64,000 bases of DNA, taken from an uncultured bacterium (lineage in GTDB: Bacteria; Cyanobacteriota; Vampirovibrionia; Gastranaerophilales; Gastranaerophilaceae). A model generated the notes under the pieces. The model was not told the DNA's origin, made no database searches, and saw nothing but the letters and a program-made list of their open reading frames with translations. The stretch lies in the NCBI GenBank assembly GCA_902776035.1, contig CACYOO010000006.1:1-64000 (forward strand), read 5' to 3'. Made by a program: the position numbers and the translations under genes. This document shows, piece after piece, positions 16,508 to 25,749 of this stretch; position 1 is the stretch's first letter; every line of letters starts with the position of its first letter.

Positions 16508-17593
16508 TTATTCTTCAGGCTTCAAGCCATTTACTTTAATATCAAGCTTTCCGTCAGATTGCATAAATAAAGTATTTGCTACGGCTTGAGGGTAGAAGTG
16601 AAAGCCCTTCATACCGCCATTATTAATAAACTCTATAACTTTATCCATATATTTTTGAGTATTTTCAATCATTTCAGGATGCTCGTCAACCCAATCACCT
16701 AAAGGAATACTGCTTCTGTTATGATTACATCCGCCACATTCAAGTAAATAATTTCTAACATCATCTCTACCGCCTTCTGATTGCGGTTTGATATGTTCTA
16801 TCGTACCTACTGAAAGTTTTACCAATCTTTCTCCAATTTCATTATGTTTTCTATCTGCATACTTTACAACAAATGCACTTACATCATTTTGAGATGTAGG
16901 CATTGTTTTTGCTTCTTTCATCATTTGTTTATGCAAATCTTTGTTTGTAATTTTTTCAGATAAATCTTCCATATTTTGAATAAAAGTTTTACGTTTAAAT
17001 TTTATTTGCTTATCTGTAGATGATACCAATTCTCTTGTAGTTTTAGTAACGTTCTTAACCAATTCTTGTTCATTTTGAGGTAAATTAGAAGATAATTCGT
17101 CAACTTTATCAAGAATTGTATTTTGCTTTTTTTGTAATTTTTCTAATTCCGGAGCTTTGTGAGCTTCTAATAATTGCTGAAAATTTAATTCCGGCTGTTC
17201 TTCAGACCAAGTTTTTAAATTTTCAAAACATTCCTTTTCAACAGGGTGCATATATTTTTCGTAATTATTTAATGTTTTTATACTCTGCTGTGCTGTTTGA
17301 CCTAAATGCCTTGATACATCATTCATATCTTTTTGTGTCATCATTTCTACACCACAGCATGGACATATAATATGACCTAAACTTCTTACCGGCTCTGCAT
17401 TTTTTAAACCGGTGAAAGACAAACTCAAAATATCTGTTTGAGGTAAATCAACTTTTTTTTGAGCAGAAGATTTTTCAAAAGTATCAGGTCTTGTTGCAAA
17501 AAGACTAGCACTGCTGCTTACTTGATTATTTCTTTTTAACTTATTAATAACACCTAATTTTAATGGCTCAAATACACCAATAGGACTAATCAT
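16508..17593 (-). CDS. HNH endonuclease-like protein with low-complexity leader and split zinc ribbon
   Basis: The 361 residues divide into a leader rich in Ser, Asn and Lys (1-65, ending LSLSFTGLKN), a first Cys pair (CPCC, 77-80), a helical insert (about 100-260), and an HNH-type core. The core reads IEHIKPQSEGGRDDVRNYL, with His267 and Asn281, then CGGCNHNR (C286, C289), which completes a zinc ribbon with the first pair nearly 200 residues away. It probably cleaves nucleic acid, but target and location are unknown. The gene at 17809-18984 is a paralog. The leader has a stand-alone homolog at 17621-17776. An AAGGTG lies 8 bases before the start. Confidence 0.75.
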   Translation of the reverse strand: MISPIGVFEPLKLGVINKLKRNNQVSSSASLFATRPDTFEKSSAQKKVDLPQTDILSLSFTGLKNAEPVRSLGHIICPCCGVEMMTQKDMNDVSRHLGQTAQQSIKTLNNYEKYMHPVEKECFENLKTWSEEQPELNFQQLLEAHKAPELEKLQKKQNTILDKVDELSSNLPQNEQELVKNVTKTTRELVSSTDKQIKFKRKTFIQNMEDLSEKITNKDLHKQMMKEAKTMPTSQNDVSAFVVKYADRKHNEIGERLVKLSVGTIEHIKPQSEGGRDDVRNYLLECGGCNHNRSSIPLGDWVDEHPEMIENTQKYMDKVIEFINNGGMKGFHFYPQAVANTLFMQSDGKLDIKVNGLKPEE

Positions 17594-17620
17594 TTATATT
17601 ACACCTTACTACAATTACTA

Positions 17621-17776
17621 CTAAACTACTCTGTTAAAACCGAACGTTGTAACCTGAGGTGTTTTTTGGAAAGTTGGTTGTGCAGCTAAAAGCACTTTAT
17701 TTTCTGCATATTGGCTATTTCTTTTTACATTTGCTATTCCTGACATTACCGGGTTAAACAAATATATTGGTTTCAT
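17621..17776 (-). CDS. 51-residue protein homologous to the leader of the neighbouring HNH protein
   Basis: A short gene with a strong Shine-Dalgarno (GGAAAGGA about 5 bases before ATG). The product begins MKPIYLFNPVMSGIANVKRN and ends TTFGFNRVV. It aligns over its length with residues 1-45 of the HNH protein just downstream (MISPIGVFEPLKLGVINKLK...): P-I-x-x-F-x-P, a Gly and Asn at matching spacing, K-R-N-x-Q, and a TF-x-K segment. It is thus a stand-alone leader module encoded between the two HNH genes on the same strand. The function is unknown; it could be a targeting or structural peptide, or a truncated copy. Confidence 0.7.
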   Translation of the reverse strand: MKPIYLFNPVMSGIANVKRNSQYAENKVLLAAQPTFQKTPQVTTFGFNRVV

Positions 17777-17808
17777 CTTTTATCCTTTCCTTACATTAAT
17801 AATTTTCT

Positions 17809-18984
17809 TTATGCTGCAATACTTATATGTTTTTTTGCTAATGCTTTTTGCTCTTTGTAAAATTCTTTAAGTCCTTCTCTTTTTTCCTTATCTGAGATTT
17901 TTAATTTTGAAACATCAAGTTTAATCAATCCTTTTGATTCAATAGCCACAGTTTCTGCTGCAATTATCGGATAAACTCTACAATTACTTAATGCTTTACG
18001 AGAATTAATTTTTTCTATTACCGCATCCATATATTTCTGCATATTTTCTTTTATTTGAGGATTTTTTTCTACCCATTTATCGAGCGGCATGTTTTTACGT
18101 CTGGTGTTCCACTCCTTACTTGCATACAAGTAATTTGAAAACGTATTTTTCCCGCCTTCAGAACCATCTTGAGGATGACGTGGTTTAATATGTTCTAAAG
18201 AACCGACAGAAGGTTCTATGAGTGCCATTGCAATTTGTTTAGAAGATTTTTGTTCTTTAGTGCGTGTATCTTTTTGAGTAAATTTAACAATAAATGCATC
18301 GATATTGTCATGTCCTCTTGGAATTTTATCCGCTATTTTAGATATTTCTTCTGCCTTATCTTTTTCTTGCATATTAGAAGTTATAATATCCAATTTTTCT
18401 ATTAATCTCTTTCTTCTAAATATATAATTAGCATCTTGCTTATTTACAATCTGTCTTGATTCTTCGACAAGATTGCAAATCGCTTTTGCATCATCCTTAT
18501 TATTAATTGTTTTACTGTATTCTGTAAGCTCATCAAAAATACAATATTCTTGGCTCTTTAAATTCTGTAAATGCTTATCTCTTTGCGTATCTAATAATTC
18601 TCTTATTGTTTTTTTAGGATTTTTTTCACTTAAACTTTCAAGAATATTAAATGCCTGTTTTTCTACAGGGTGCATTCTATCTTCATATTTTTTTAATGAG
18701 GCCAAAACATTTTTTGCAGGTAACTCATAGTCCTGTTTTTGTAATTGAGCAAACTCTTTACCGTTAATAACCTTAATACCGCAGTAAGGGCATGGTACAT
18801 CACCTAATGCTCTTATTGCATCACCGACTTTACTGTTATCAACTGAGGTAAAAGAAATATTAACAGCACTATGTTCAAATACATCTTTTTCTAAACGCTG
18901 CAATCCCTTAGGAGCAAGCGGTTTTGCCATTATAGAAGGCAAACTTACATAATTTTTAAAAGATACATTAAGAGGATTGAGCAT
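17809..18984 (-). CDS. HNH-like protein, paralog of the downstream gene, with half of the zinc ribbon lost
   Basis: The 391 residues follow the plan of the 361-residue neighbour: leader ending NISFTSVDN (about 43-50), CPYC (65-68), shared helical blocks (DRMHPVEKQAF; RKRLIEKLDIITSNM; AFIVKF), then SLEHIKPRHPQDGSEGGKNTFSNYL and LDKWVEKNPQIKENMQKYM. The HNH His and Asn remain, but the second Cys pair is replaced (YASKEWNTRR), so metal binding must differ or activity is lost. The pair clearly arose by duplication followed by divergence. Role and substrate are unknown. It is divergent from the large toxin-like gene at 19181. Confidence 0.7.
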   Translation of the reverse strand: MLNPLNVSFKNYVSLPSIMAKPLAPKGLQRLEKDVFEHSAVNISFTSVDNSKVGDAIRALGDVPCPYCGIKVINGKEFAQLQKQDYELPAKNVLASLKKYEDRMHPVEKQAFNILESLSEKNPKKTIRELLDTQRDKHLQNLKSQEYCIFDELTEYSKTINNKDDAKAICNLVEESRQIVNKQDANYIFRRKRLIEKLDIITSNMQEKDKAEEISKIADKIPRGHDNIDAFIVKFTQKDTRTKEQKSSKQIAMALIEPSVGSLEHIKPRHPQDGSEGGKNTFSNYLYASKEWNTRRKNMPLDKWVEKNPQIKENMQKYMDAVIEKINSRKALSNCRVYPIIAAETVAIESKGLIKLDVSKLKISDKEKREGLKEFYKEQKALAKKHISIAA

Positions 18985-19145
18985 ACCTTTATATATCTCC
19001 TGAAAAATTTTTATTGCGTTAAATACAAATTTTTCATTCTAAAAATTTACAAAAATTTACAATGATTTATAACAGATTATATTCAAAAAATTAACGATAT
19101 TTCCATTTTTATGGATTAAAGCTTTTCTTAAAATTGTCGATAATA

Positions 19146-19180
19146 TATAATAACTATGTAAATTTTTGGAGGTATTAGAC
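19146..19180 (+). promoter_or_regulatory. -10 box and strong ribosome binding site of the giant toxin-like gene
   Basis: TATAAT at 19146-19151 is a plausible -10 box; no good -35 is seen. GGAGG at 19168-19172 lies 8 bases before ATG 19181 and decides the start: the in-frame TTG at 19166 overlaps this Shine-Dalgarno and is not the start. Confidence 0.7.
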
Positions 19181-22100
19181 ATGACAACAAATATCGGAAT
19201 ACTTACTCAAACTCAAAAAAAATATGAAACTCAGAAAACAGAATTAGATAACCAAATACAATATAACGAAAAACAAATAGATAAAAATAATGCAGAAATA
19301 ACTGATTTACAAACTTTGGATGAAACTGACAGAGTTGAAATACCTGAACGTTCAGCAGATGATATAAAATCTGAAGTTGAAGCAGATTTCCAATTTAAAT
19401 ATGATGCCGCATCACAAACTCTGGAACAAGAACTTTCAAATGCCGAACAAAATTATAATAGTAAATGTATACAAATTAATACTGATTACAGTTCAAAAGA
19501 AAATGCTATTAAAACAAAATATCAAAATCAAATAAATGAGTTAAACAGTTCTTTTAATTTTGATGATGAATCTGTATCAAATAATGATATTGATAATAAA
19601 ATAAGACAGTTAGAACAAAAAAAAGACGAGGAACTTCAAGCTTTAAAATCGGAACAAGATGAAAAATTAAAGCAAGCAGAACAAGAAAAACAAAGTGAAA
19701 TAGAAAAAGCCAATCAAAAATATGCACTATCAAACCAGCAAATAGCACAAGAAATTGCAACTGAAACAGATAGACGTATTGCAGATGAGCAAGCAAAAGC
19801 AGAAGCAAATGCAGCAGAGTTAAGCGGAGATTCTCAAAAAGTTAATGACAGAATTCAGACATTAACAGACCAAAATCAAGATTTAACAACGCAAAATACT
19901 ACATTAAAAGAACAATCAACACAGATAGATTCACAAATTGAAGAATTAATAAGGCAACAAGAAACTGCAGTACCTGAAGAAACAACTTCTGCAACATCAC
20001 CTAAAAATACTATTGCAGCTGATGAAGTTGATGATGAAAATATTGTTAAACTAAAAAGTGAAGATGCATTAACAAAAGAAGAAAAGAAAGCAAGAAATCA
20101 AGCTTTAAGTGATTATGAAGATGTATTAAGTGAAGAACTCGGCAAAGAATATAAAATCACAAAAGACAAAAAGACTGGTGCTATCACTGCTGTTGCAAAA
20201 GATGGTAGCGGTAGAGCCATAAATATAAATATGGGTATAACAGAAAATGGGCAACTGAATATTGTAAGAACAGACAATAGAAATGCAGACGAGGAAGTTG
20301 TAACCCACACTACACACAATATTGACGGAGATAAAAAAACATCTGATATAGCAAACCATACCACAAAAGAGGTAACAACAACTAACAAAAAGAATAATAC
20401 TGTAACAACACAAAGTTATGGTAACGACAATACAATAGATAGCGAAATCTCAACTGTAACTAATGATGTAAGTACAAAAACAACAAGAACAACTTTTGAT
20501 AGCAGTGGAAACATACAAAATAAAAATATAACTGAAGATAATGGTTACACAGTAAGAAATACAAACGAAGACTACGTAGTAATAAACGGTAAAACGCTTA
20601 TTAGCAGTCAAACCATAAGTCAAACAGATCCTGAACAAGAATATCCGCCTATGTCAATAACATATTCCTATGATGCAGACGGTAATAAAACAGGTACACA
20701 AAAAATATCTGAAAACGGTAACAGAACAGAAACTTTTGATGCGAATGACAGAATAACAGCAAGAACAATAATAAATGGCAGTGAAAGAACTGAAAACAAT
20801 TATGAATACGGTGAAAACGGTGTCAGAAGACAAACAACAAAACAATTTAAAGATAATGCTGATACACCTTATTCTGAAAGCCAAGAAATTTATAATGCTA
20901 ATAATGAATTAGTCCGTTCAGCATCTCATACTATAACTGATGATGCAGAAATAACAGTAATAAAAGATGGTCAAACAGTACAAAGAAATATAAAATCACA
21001 AGTAGATGGATCTTGTATACAAACAACATTTGCTAACGACGGAGAAACAAGATTATTAGAAATCTTTCAATCCCCAAATGGTAATACACGAGTTCAGAGA
21101 TATAATGAAGACGGTAGTACCTTAGCAACTGTTCAACCTACTGACGGAACTGTTAACTATAAAAGTAATCCTGTATCAGCTAGAGAAGTTGCTGAAAGGT
21201 ACGGATTAACAGAACAACAAATTATTGAAGCTAATGGCGGTAAAAAAGTATTTGAAGCTGGCGAACAAGCTGTTATTCCTAACAGTGTAAGCATAGCAAA
21301 ATTTTTAGATGATGCTAGTCCTGATGCTATTTTAAAAGCAAAACAAAAAAGCTATCAAAATGTAGCACATTTTGAAGAATATTATGGTGCCGCAAGAGAC
21401 ATCATGACAAATGCGGGAGCAAATCCAAAAAATATAAGATATTTTAACGAAAACACGGAACATACTGTATGGTATGATTCCTTTGTTGGAACCAGCGATG
21501 GAACACAATATAATGAAGTTGATGGTGTTCTTTACGGAGGTGTAGAATCTACAAGCGGAAGGAATGCTGTATTTTTAGCACAAGCTACAGTAAATTATGA
21601 CGGACAACAGCAAAATCTAACCTTGGCAAAAATTAAAGGAAACGGAAATTATGTATGGTGTAAATTTGTAGAAAATCCTAGCAAGCCGGGATATGGAGAT
21701 TATGAACTTGTAGGCAGTGCTATTCAAGGTATTACAACAGGACAAGCCGTACATATTGATGGTGCCGGAAGTGAGTATAATGGAGATGGTTCCCATTCAA
21801 TTATGAATGAAACAATGGTACATGGCAGTGCTTCTGCATCGGCTTATGCAAAGTTTAATGAAGCTGTGAGCAAAGGAGATGTAGATCAGGTAACAATGGC
21901 AATGGTTCGAGGTGCTGTTGGTTATCAAGGTGCTAAGGCCATTGTTGATGACGGTAGACAGTGGAGAAATATTTCAATTGGAGAAGCATTAGCAGCACCA
22001 TTTATGTCAGATTTAACAGAAGAAAACATAAGAATATTCAACAATGCTAATGCAACAATGAATGAATATACAAGTCAATTATATAACTTATTTACAAAAG

Positions 22101-25100
22101 ATGGTATAGGTAATTATGAAGAAGCTAAAAAGAAAGCTGAACCAATACTAAATAATATAAAGAAACTTGATGCATCATTTGATCCGCAAAATGCATTTGA
22201 AACAATATATAAAAATAGAGCTAAAATTGCTGAAGTAGGCAGTTATGTAGATACCGGAATATCAATGTCTTTAGCAATGATTCCTGTTGGCGGTTGGGCT
22301 CTATCTGCCGGTTATAATGCGACAAATAATACGTTAAAAGGTATGGATCCCGGAGATGTATACTTGAATTTCCTTAGTGATGCTGCATTTAACAAATTAG
22401 GACAGGTAGCAGGAGGCAAAATAAGTCAATTTACTTCCGGTATAACAAGTACTTTTGCAAGAGAAGCAACAGATTTGGGATTAAACATAGTATCTGATGC
22501 TGTTCAAGAAACCGCACAAGATTATGTTAGTTCTGTGATAAATCATACCGAATTTAATTTTGGTGAATCTGCTACAAGAAATATTGTAATGTCTGCTGGA
22601 ACAAATACCGGATTTAAACTATTAGGAAAAGGTATAGAAGCAGCAACTCCGTATGTATCTGATGCATTGGGAAGTTTGAAATCAAATTTGGGCTTTGGAA
22701 CAACGGATTTAGATTTACCAATGTCAGAAACTGCTGTATTAGGACAATATACAACAAATACAAGTCATACGGATGTTGATATTGCACAGGTAAAACCTGA
22801 TGTTACAGCACAAAATGATGAATGGATTCAAACATTGGAAGCACACCGCAGTGCATCAAAAGGATTAAGTGAAACAGAAGTTGCAGGTATACGCTCTCAT
22901 ATTGATAATATTGATGATATTGCAACGTTAACTCAACTACAAAATCAATTACTTGGTGATAGTTCTCATTCAAAAATAGCTATGACAACTGCAGACAGAC
23001 AAAAATTTAGAGCTCAATTTGATGAAGCTGCTGAACGTATAACTCATCAAGGATTTTTACGGGATTTAAATTCAAATTCAAGCACTGCCGATATTACTGC
23101 TGCACGTCAACTGATTGAAAATAGTACAACATTATCACCTACACATAAATCTGATTTATTAAGACAAGCAGATGCAATGTTGGGACAACGTGATTACGAT
23201 GCCGCAATTTCTATGATTAATGGCGGATATTCAAGATATGAAGATAATACTGCACTTACAGACTTAGTTAACGGAAGCAGATATTTAACTGAAGCTCAAA
23301 AACATGAACTTTTATCATTAGATGCAAGTTCACCAAACGCTGAAGCAGTTTATAACAGCTTACTTAATAAAATATCAGAAGTATCTCAACAAGGTAACCC
23401 TCTGATGAGAGATTTAGATAGCGGTTGGAATGGAACTCGTACTGCTTATGGTCAAGCTTTAGACGGATTTGATGTATACAATGGACACCAAAGATACGGC
23501 TACGTATTTTCTGCTGAAGGAAATTCCGATTTAAGCAGAACTTATGGATTATTTGGAGCAACACCTGATGCTCAAACTAAATTTATGGATTTTGGAGTTT
23601 CTCTATCTTCTACAAATCTTGATAAATTACAAAATATTGGACAACTTGGAAGAAATCTCGGTTCTGACTTCCAAATTGAACTTCAAGGACTTGGAGCTCA
23701 CATGATAGAAACAGGAGCCCTTGACCAAGCCGGTATTCACGCTGCAAACGCAAGAGATTACGGTTTAACTAATTGGGATGCTGTAACATCAAGAGGAATA
23801 GATGCACAAACTATTGATGAACTTGCAGATTTAGCAGGCAAATCGTATAATATGAGTGTTGATTCAAACGGTAACCCTGTCAGAACAACCTCAAACGGCT
23901 GGAATGAAATTGACGATGTAAGAAATTCTGAAACAGGTTTCCACGCAAAAGTATACGAAAAAGAAGGAAAAGTTACTATTGCATTTAGCGGTTCAGATGA
24001 TGTACATGATATAGTTTCAGACCATCAAATTGTAAACGGACAAATTCCGGATCAAATACAGGATATGCAACAACTATTGCAACGAATTAAAAAAGAACAT
24101 CCTGATAAACAAATTCTGTTAACAGGTCATTCTTTAGGCGGTGGCTTAGCAGAAATGGCGGCATCTTTACCTGATGCAGGCAATGTAACAGCTGTTACTT
24201 TTGATTCTGTCGGTATGAAAGGATTGGTAACATCTGATGAAGGTATTAAATTAGGGTTAACTGATAATGGTAATTCCGTTAACTTTGTTGTAAGGGATGA
24301 TTTAATTTCTAATGCAACTGAACATACAGGAACAACCATTATAACAGATAGAACAAACTTAAGACAAGATGAACATGCTATTCAACAGTTTTTAGGTGAA
24401 GGTAATTCATTGGTTGGTACACAAGGCGGTATGACAGCTTTAAATGATGCTAAATTTGACGAACTTGGTACCGGTACAGTTAAAATTAAAAATCCTGACG
24501 GTACAGTTACTAAAAGAACCGGCAACTTCACATTAAGTGAACAAATAAGATTACAAGGAGAAAATGTTGTATTATCTGCGGAAGAATTTAGATATACCCA
24601 AAATAAATTCCAAGCGGATGTAAACAGTTTAAATGCTGATTTAGATGCATTAGAAGAACAAATAACACATTTAGCAAGTCCTGATCAACGAACTAAACTT
24701 GAAAGAATTATTCAAGCCAGAAGAAACGCTTTACAAACAGATTTCAATATAGAATCGCATGTTGACCAAAGCAGAACCGTAACTATGACAGGTGATGAAA
24801 CAAATGCTTTGTTAATGAGAGATTACGGATTTGATAAGCCGGCTTTTCCTGAAGGGCAAACTAAAAATGTACGTAAATTAACATTAAAAAGCGATGCGAC
24901 ATTTGTCAGAGTATATTGTGAAACAGGAAATCCGCCATCATTTGCTAAAGGCGTATGGCTAATGGCTGCGGATGAGATAAAGGGGTTGACACCTGCACAA
25001 ATTAAAGACAAATTCGCTTTACCTGGTATGCCATCCCATGTTGTAGAAATCAAAGTTGAAGCAGGTACTGAAATGATTTCAGGTGCTTGCGGTAAAATCG

Positions 25101-25192
25101 AGGGCTGGGGCAACGGCGGAGGTACACAATACTTCTTAACAGGTGGTAAATCTCACAATTATTCTAACTTTAGAAGACTAGTTAATAATTAA
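19181..25192 (+). CDS. Giant polymorphic-toxin-like protein: coiled coil, YD-like repeats, LysM, lipase, TNT/ART-like C-terminus
   Basis: A 2003-residue multidomain protein, probably an interbacterial or host-directed effector. In order: Gln/Glu/Lys-rich coiled coil (1-265) with no signal peptide; Thr/Asn-rich region with degenerate YD/RHS-like units such as YSYDADGNKTG and RYNEDGSTLATV (about 340-660); a LysM-like domain, SAREVAERYGLTEQQIIEANG to AGEQAVIPNS (about 665-705); a Gly/Ala-rich middle with a hydrophobic stretch typical of pre-toxin regions (about 1010-1180); a class-3 lipase-like domain with GHSLGG (1649-1654, nucleophile Ser1651); and a C-terminal domain (about 1895-2003) with FVRVYCETG, FALPGMPSHVVEI and GNGGGTQYFL. 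The last resembles TNT NAD-glycohydrolase and related ART-like toxins. A candidate immunity gene follows after 15 bases. Export route unknown. Confidence 0.75.
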   Translation: MTTNIGILTQTQKKYETQKTELDNQIQYNEKQIDKNNAEITDLQTLDETDRVEIPERSADDIKSEVEADFQFKYDAASQTLEQELSNAEQNYNSKCIQINTDYSSKENAIKTKYQNQINELNSSFNFDDESVSNNDIDNKIRQLEQKKDEELQALKSEQDEKLKQAEQEKQSEIEKANQKYALSNQQIAQEIATETDRRIADEQAKAEANAAELSGDSQKVNDRIQTLTDQNQDLTTQNTTLKEQSTQIDSQIEELIRQQETAVPEETTSATSPKNTIAADEVDDENIVKLKSEDALTKEEKKARNQALSDYEDVLSEELGKEYKITKDKKTGAITAVAKDGSGRAININMGITENGQLNIVRTDNRNADEEVVTHTTHNIDGDKKTSDIANHTTKEVTTTNKKNNTVTTQSYGNDNTIDSEISTVTNDVSTKTTRTTFDSSGNIQNKNITEDNGYTVRNTNEDYVVINGKTLISSQTISQTDPEQEYPPMSITYSYDADGNKTGTQKISENGNRTETFDANDRITARTIINGSERTENNYEYGENGVRRQTTKQFKDNADTPYSESQEIYNANNELVRSASHTITDDAEITVIKDGQTVQRNIKSQVDGSCIQTTFANDGETRLLEIFQSPNGNTRVQRYNEDGSTLATVQPTDGTVNYKSNPVSAREVAERYGLTEQQIIEANGGKKVFEAGEQAVIPNSVSIAKFLDDASPDAILKAKQKSYQNVAHFEEYYGAARDIMTNAGANPKNIRYFNENTEHTVWYDSFVGTSDGTQYNEVDGVLYGGVESTSGRNAVFLAQATVNYDGQQQNLTLAKIKGNGNYVWCKFVENPSKPGYGDYELVGSAIQGITTGQAVHIDGAGSEYNGDGSHSIMNETMVHGSASASAYAKFNEAVSKGDVDQVTMAMVRGAVGYQGAKAIVDDGRQWRNISIGEALAAPFMSDLTEENIRIFNNANATMNEYTSQLYNLFTKDGIGNYEEAKKKAEPILNNIKKLDASFDPQNAFETIYKNRAKIAEVGSYVDTGISMSLAMIPVGGWALSAGYNATNNTLKGMDPGDVYLNFLSDAAFNKLGQVAGGKISQFTSGITSTFAREATDLGLNIVSDAVQETAQDYVSSVINHTEFNFGESATRNIVMSAGTNTGFKLLGKGIEAATPYVSDALGSLKSNLGFGTTDLDLPMSETAVLGQYTTNTSHTDVDIAQVKPDVTAQNDEWIQTLEAHRSASKGLSETEVAGIRSHIDNIDDIATLTQLQNQLLGDSSHSKIAMTTADRQKFRAQFDEAAERITHQGFLRDLNSNSSTADITAARQLIENSTTLSPTHKSDLLRQADAMLGQRDYDAAISMINGGYSRYEDNTALTDLVNGSRYLTEAQKHELLSLDASSPNAEAVYNSLLNKISEVSQQGNPLMRDLDSGWNGTRTAYGQALDGFDVYNGHQRYGYVFSAEGNSDLSRTYGLFGATPDAQTKFMDFGVSLSSTNLDKLQNIGQLGRNLGSDFQIELQGLGAHMIETGALDQAGIHAANARDYGLTNWDAVTSRGIDAQTIDELADLAGKSYNMSVDSNGNPVRTTSNGWNEIDDVRNSETGFHAKVYEKEGKVTIAFSGSDDVHDIVSDHQIVNGQIPDQIQDMQQLLQRIKKEHPDKQILLTGHSLGGGLAEMAASLPDAGNVTAVTFDSVGMKGLVTSDEGIKLGLTDNGNSVNFVVRDDLISNATEHTGTTIITDRTNLRQDEHAIQQFLGEGNSLVGTQGGMTALNDAKFDELGTGTVKIKNPDGTVTKRTGNFTLSEQIRLQGENVVLSAEEFRYTQNKFQADVNSLNADLDALEEQITHLASPDQRTKLERIIQARRNALQTDFNIESHVDQSRTVTMTGDETNALLMRDYGFDKPAFPEGQTKNVRKLTLKSDATFVRVYCETGNPPSFAKGVWLMAADEIKGLTPAQIKDKFALPGMPSHVVEIKVEAGTEMISGACGKIEGWGNGGGTQYFLTGGKSHNYSNFRRLVNN

Positions 25193-25207
25193 TAACAGGT
25201 ATTTAAA

Positions 25208-25555
25208 ATGCAAAACTTAAAAATTCAAGAAAATAAATTATATATTGGAACAAAAGTTTTAACATATAAATATAACATCAGTAATGTTTTATATGCTGAC
25301 AATAAGTTGATTATATTATTTGATATTCCTGAAAATGAATTATTAGAAAATATATTCGCTATTACAACAGATGGAAAAGTTTTATGGCAAGTTCAATCTG
25401 TTGCAAAAGCTTATCCTGATATACAAAAAACAACTCCTTTTGTCGGTATATCCTTAATGGAAAACGGAAATATTGCAGCTGCAAACTATTATGGATTAGT
25501 TTTTGAAATATCAATAAATGATGGAAAAATTTTATCAAAACAAACGGGTAAATAA
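25208..25555 (+). CDS. Predicted immunity protein for the adjacent toxin-like protein
   Basis: A 115-residue cytosolic protein with no signal or membrane segment, made of short beta strands: NIFAITTDGKVLWQVQ, TPFVGISLMENGNIAAANY and YGLVFEISINDGKIL. This pattern (an F-A-x-x-x-D-G-x-x-L-W-Q strand pair, then a G-x-x-x-E-I-x-x-x-x-G-K-I strand) is one I associate with small immunity proteins encoded after polymorphic toxins. It starts 15 bases after the giant gene and is followed by a terminator, which fits a two-gene toxin-immunity operon. The functional call is from position and motif resemblance; neutralisation is not proven. Confidence 0.65.
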   Translation: MQNLKIQENKLYIGTKVLTYKYNISNVLYADNKLIILFDIPENELLENIFAITTDGKVLWQVQSVAKAYPDIQKTTPFVGISLMENGNIAAANYYGLVFEISINDGKILSKQTGK

Positions 25556-25602
25556 TCAGTTAAAAAAATAAAAAAATGTTTGCAAAGTAGAATTTTACTC
25601 AT

Positions 25603-25628
25603 AAAAAAGAGCTCTATGGCTCTTTTTT
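25603..25628. terminator. Intrinsic terminator after the toxin/immunity genes
   Basis: A perfect 10-bp stem, AAAAAAGAGC (25603-25612) and GCTCTTTTTT (25619-25628), with loop TCTATG. The same hairpin and 5 following bases recur next to tRNA-Arg (27366-27391) and, with one change, at 27178-27203. Confidence 0.88.
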
Positions 25629-25749
25629 AAATTTTTATATCTTTTTGGTTATCTTTGAGTAAACAAAATACAAACAAAAACTTAAAATGCTAAATAATGC
25701 AAACGACAGGCATGAAACCACCACAAATACTACACAAAAAATAATAAGG

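Noticed and set aside
19166-19180. TTG start for the giant gene at 19166
   Set aside because: The codons MEVLD encode the Shine-Dalgarno GGAGG itself; ATG 19181 has ideal spacing.
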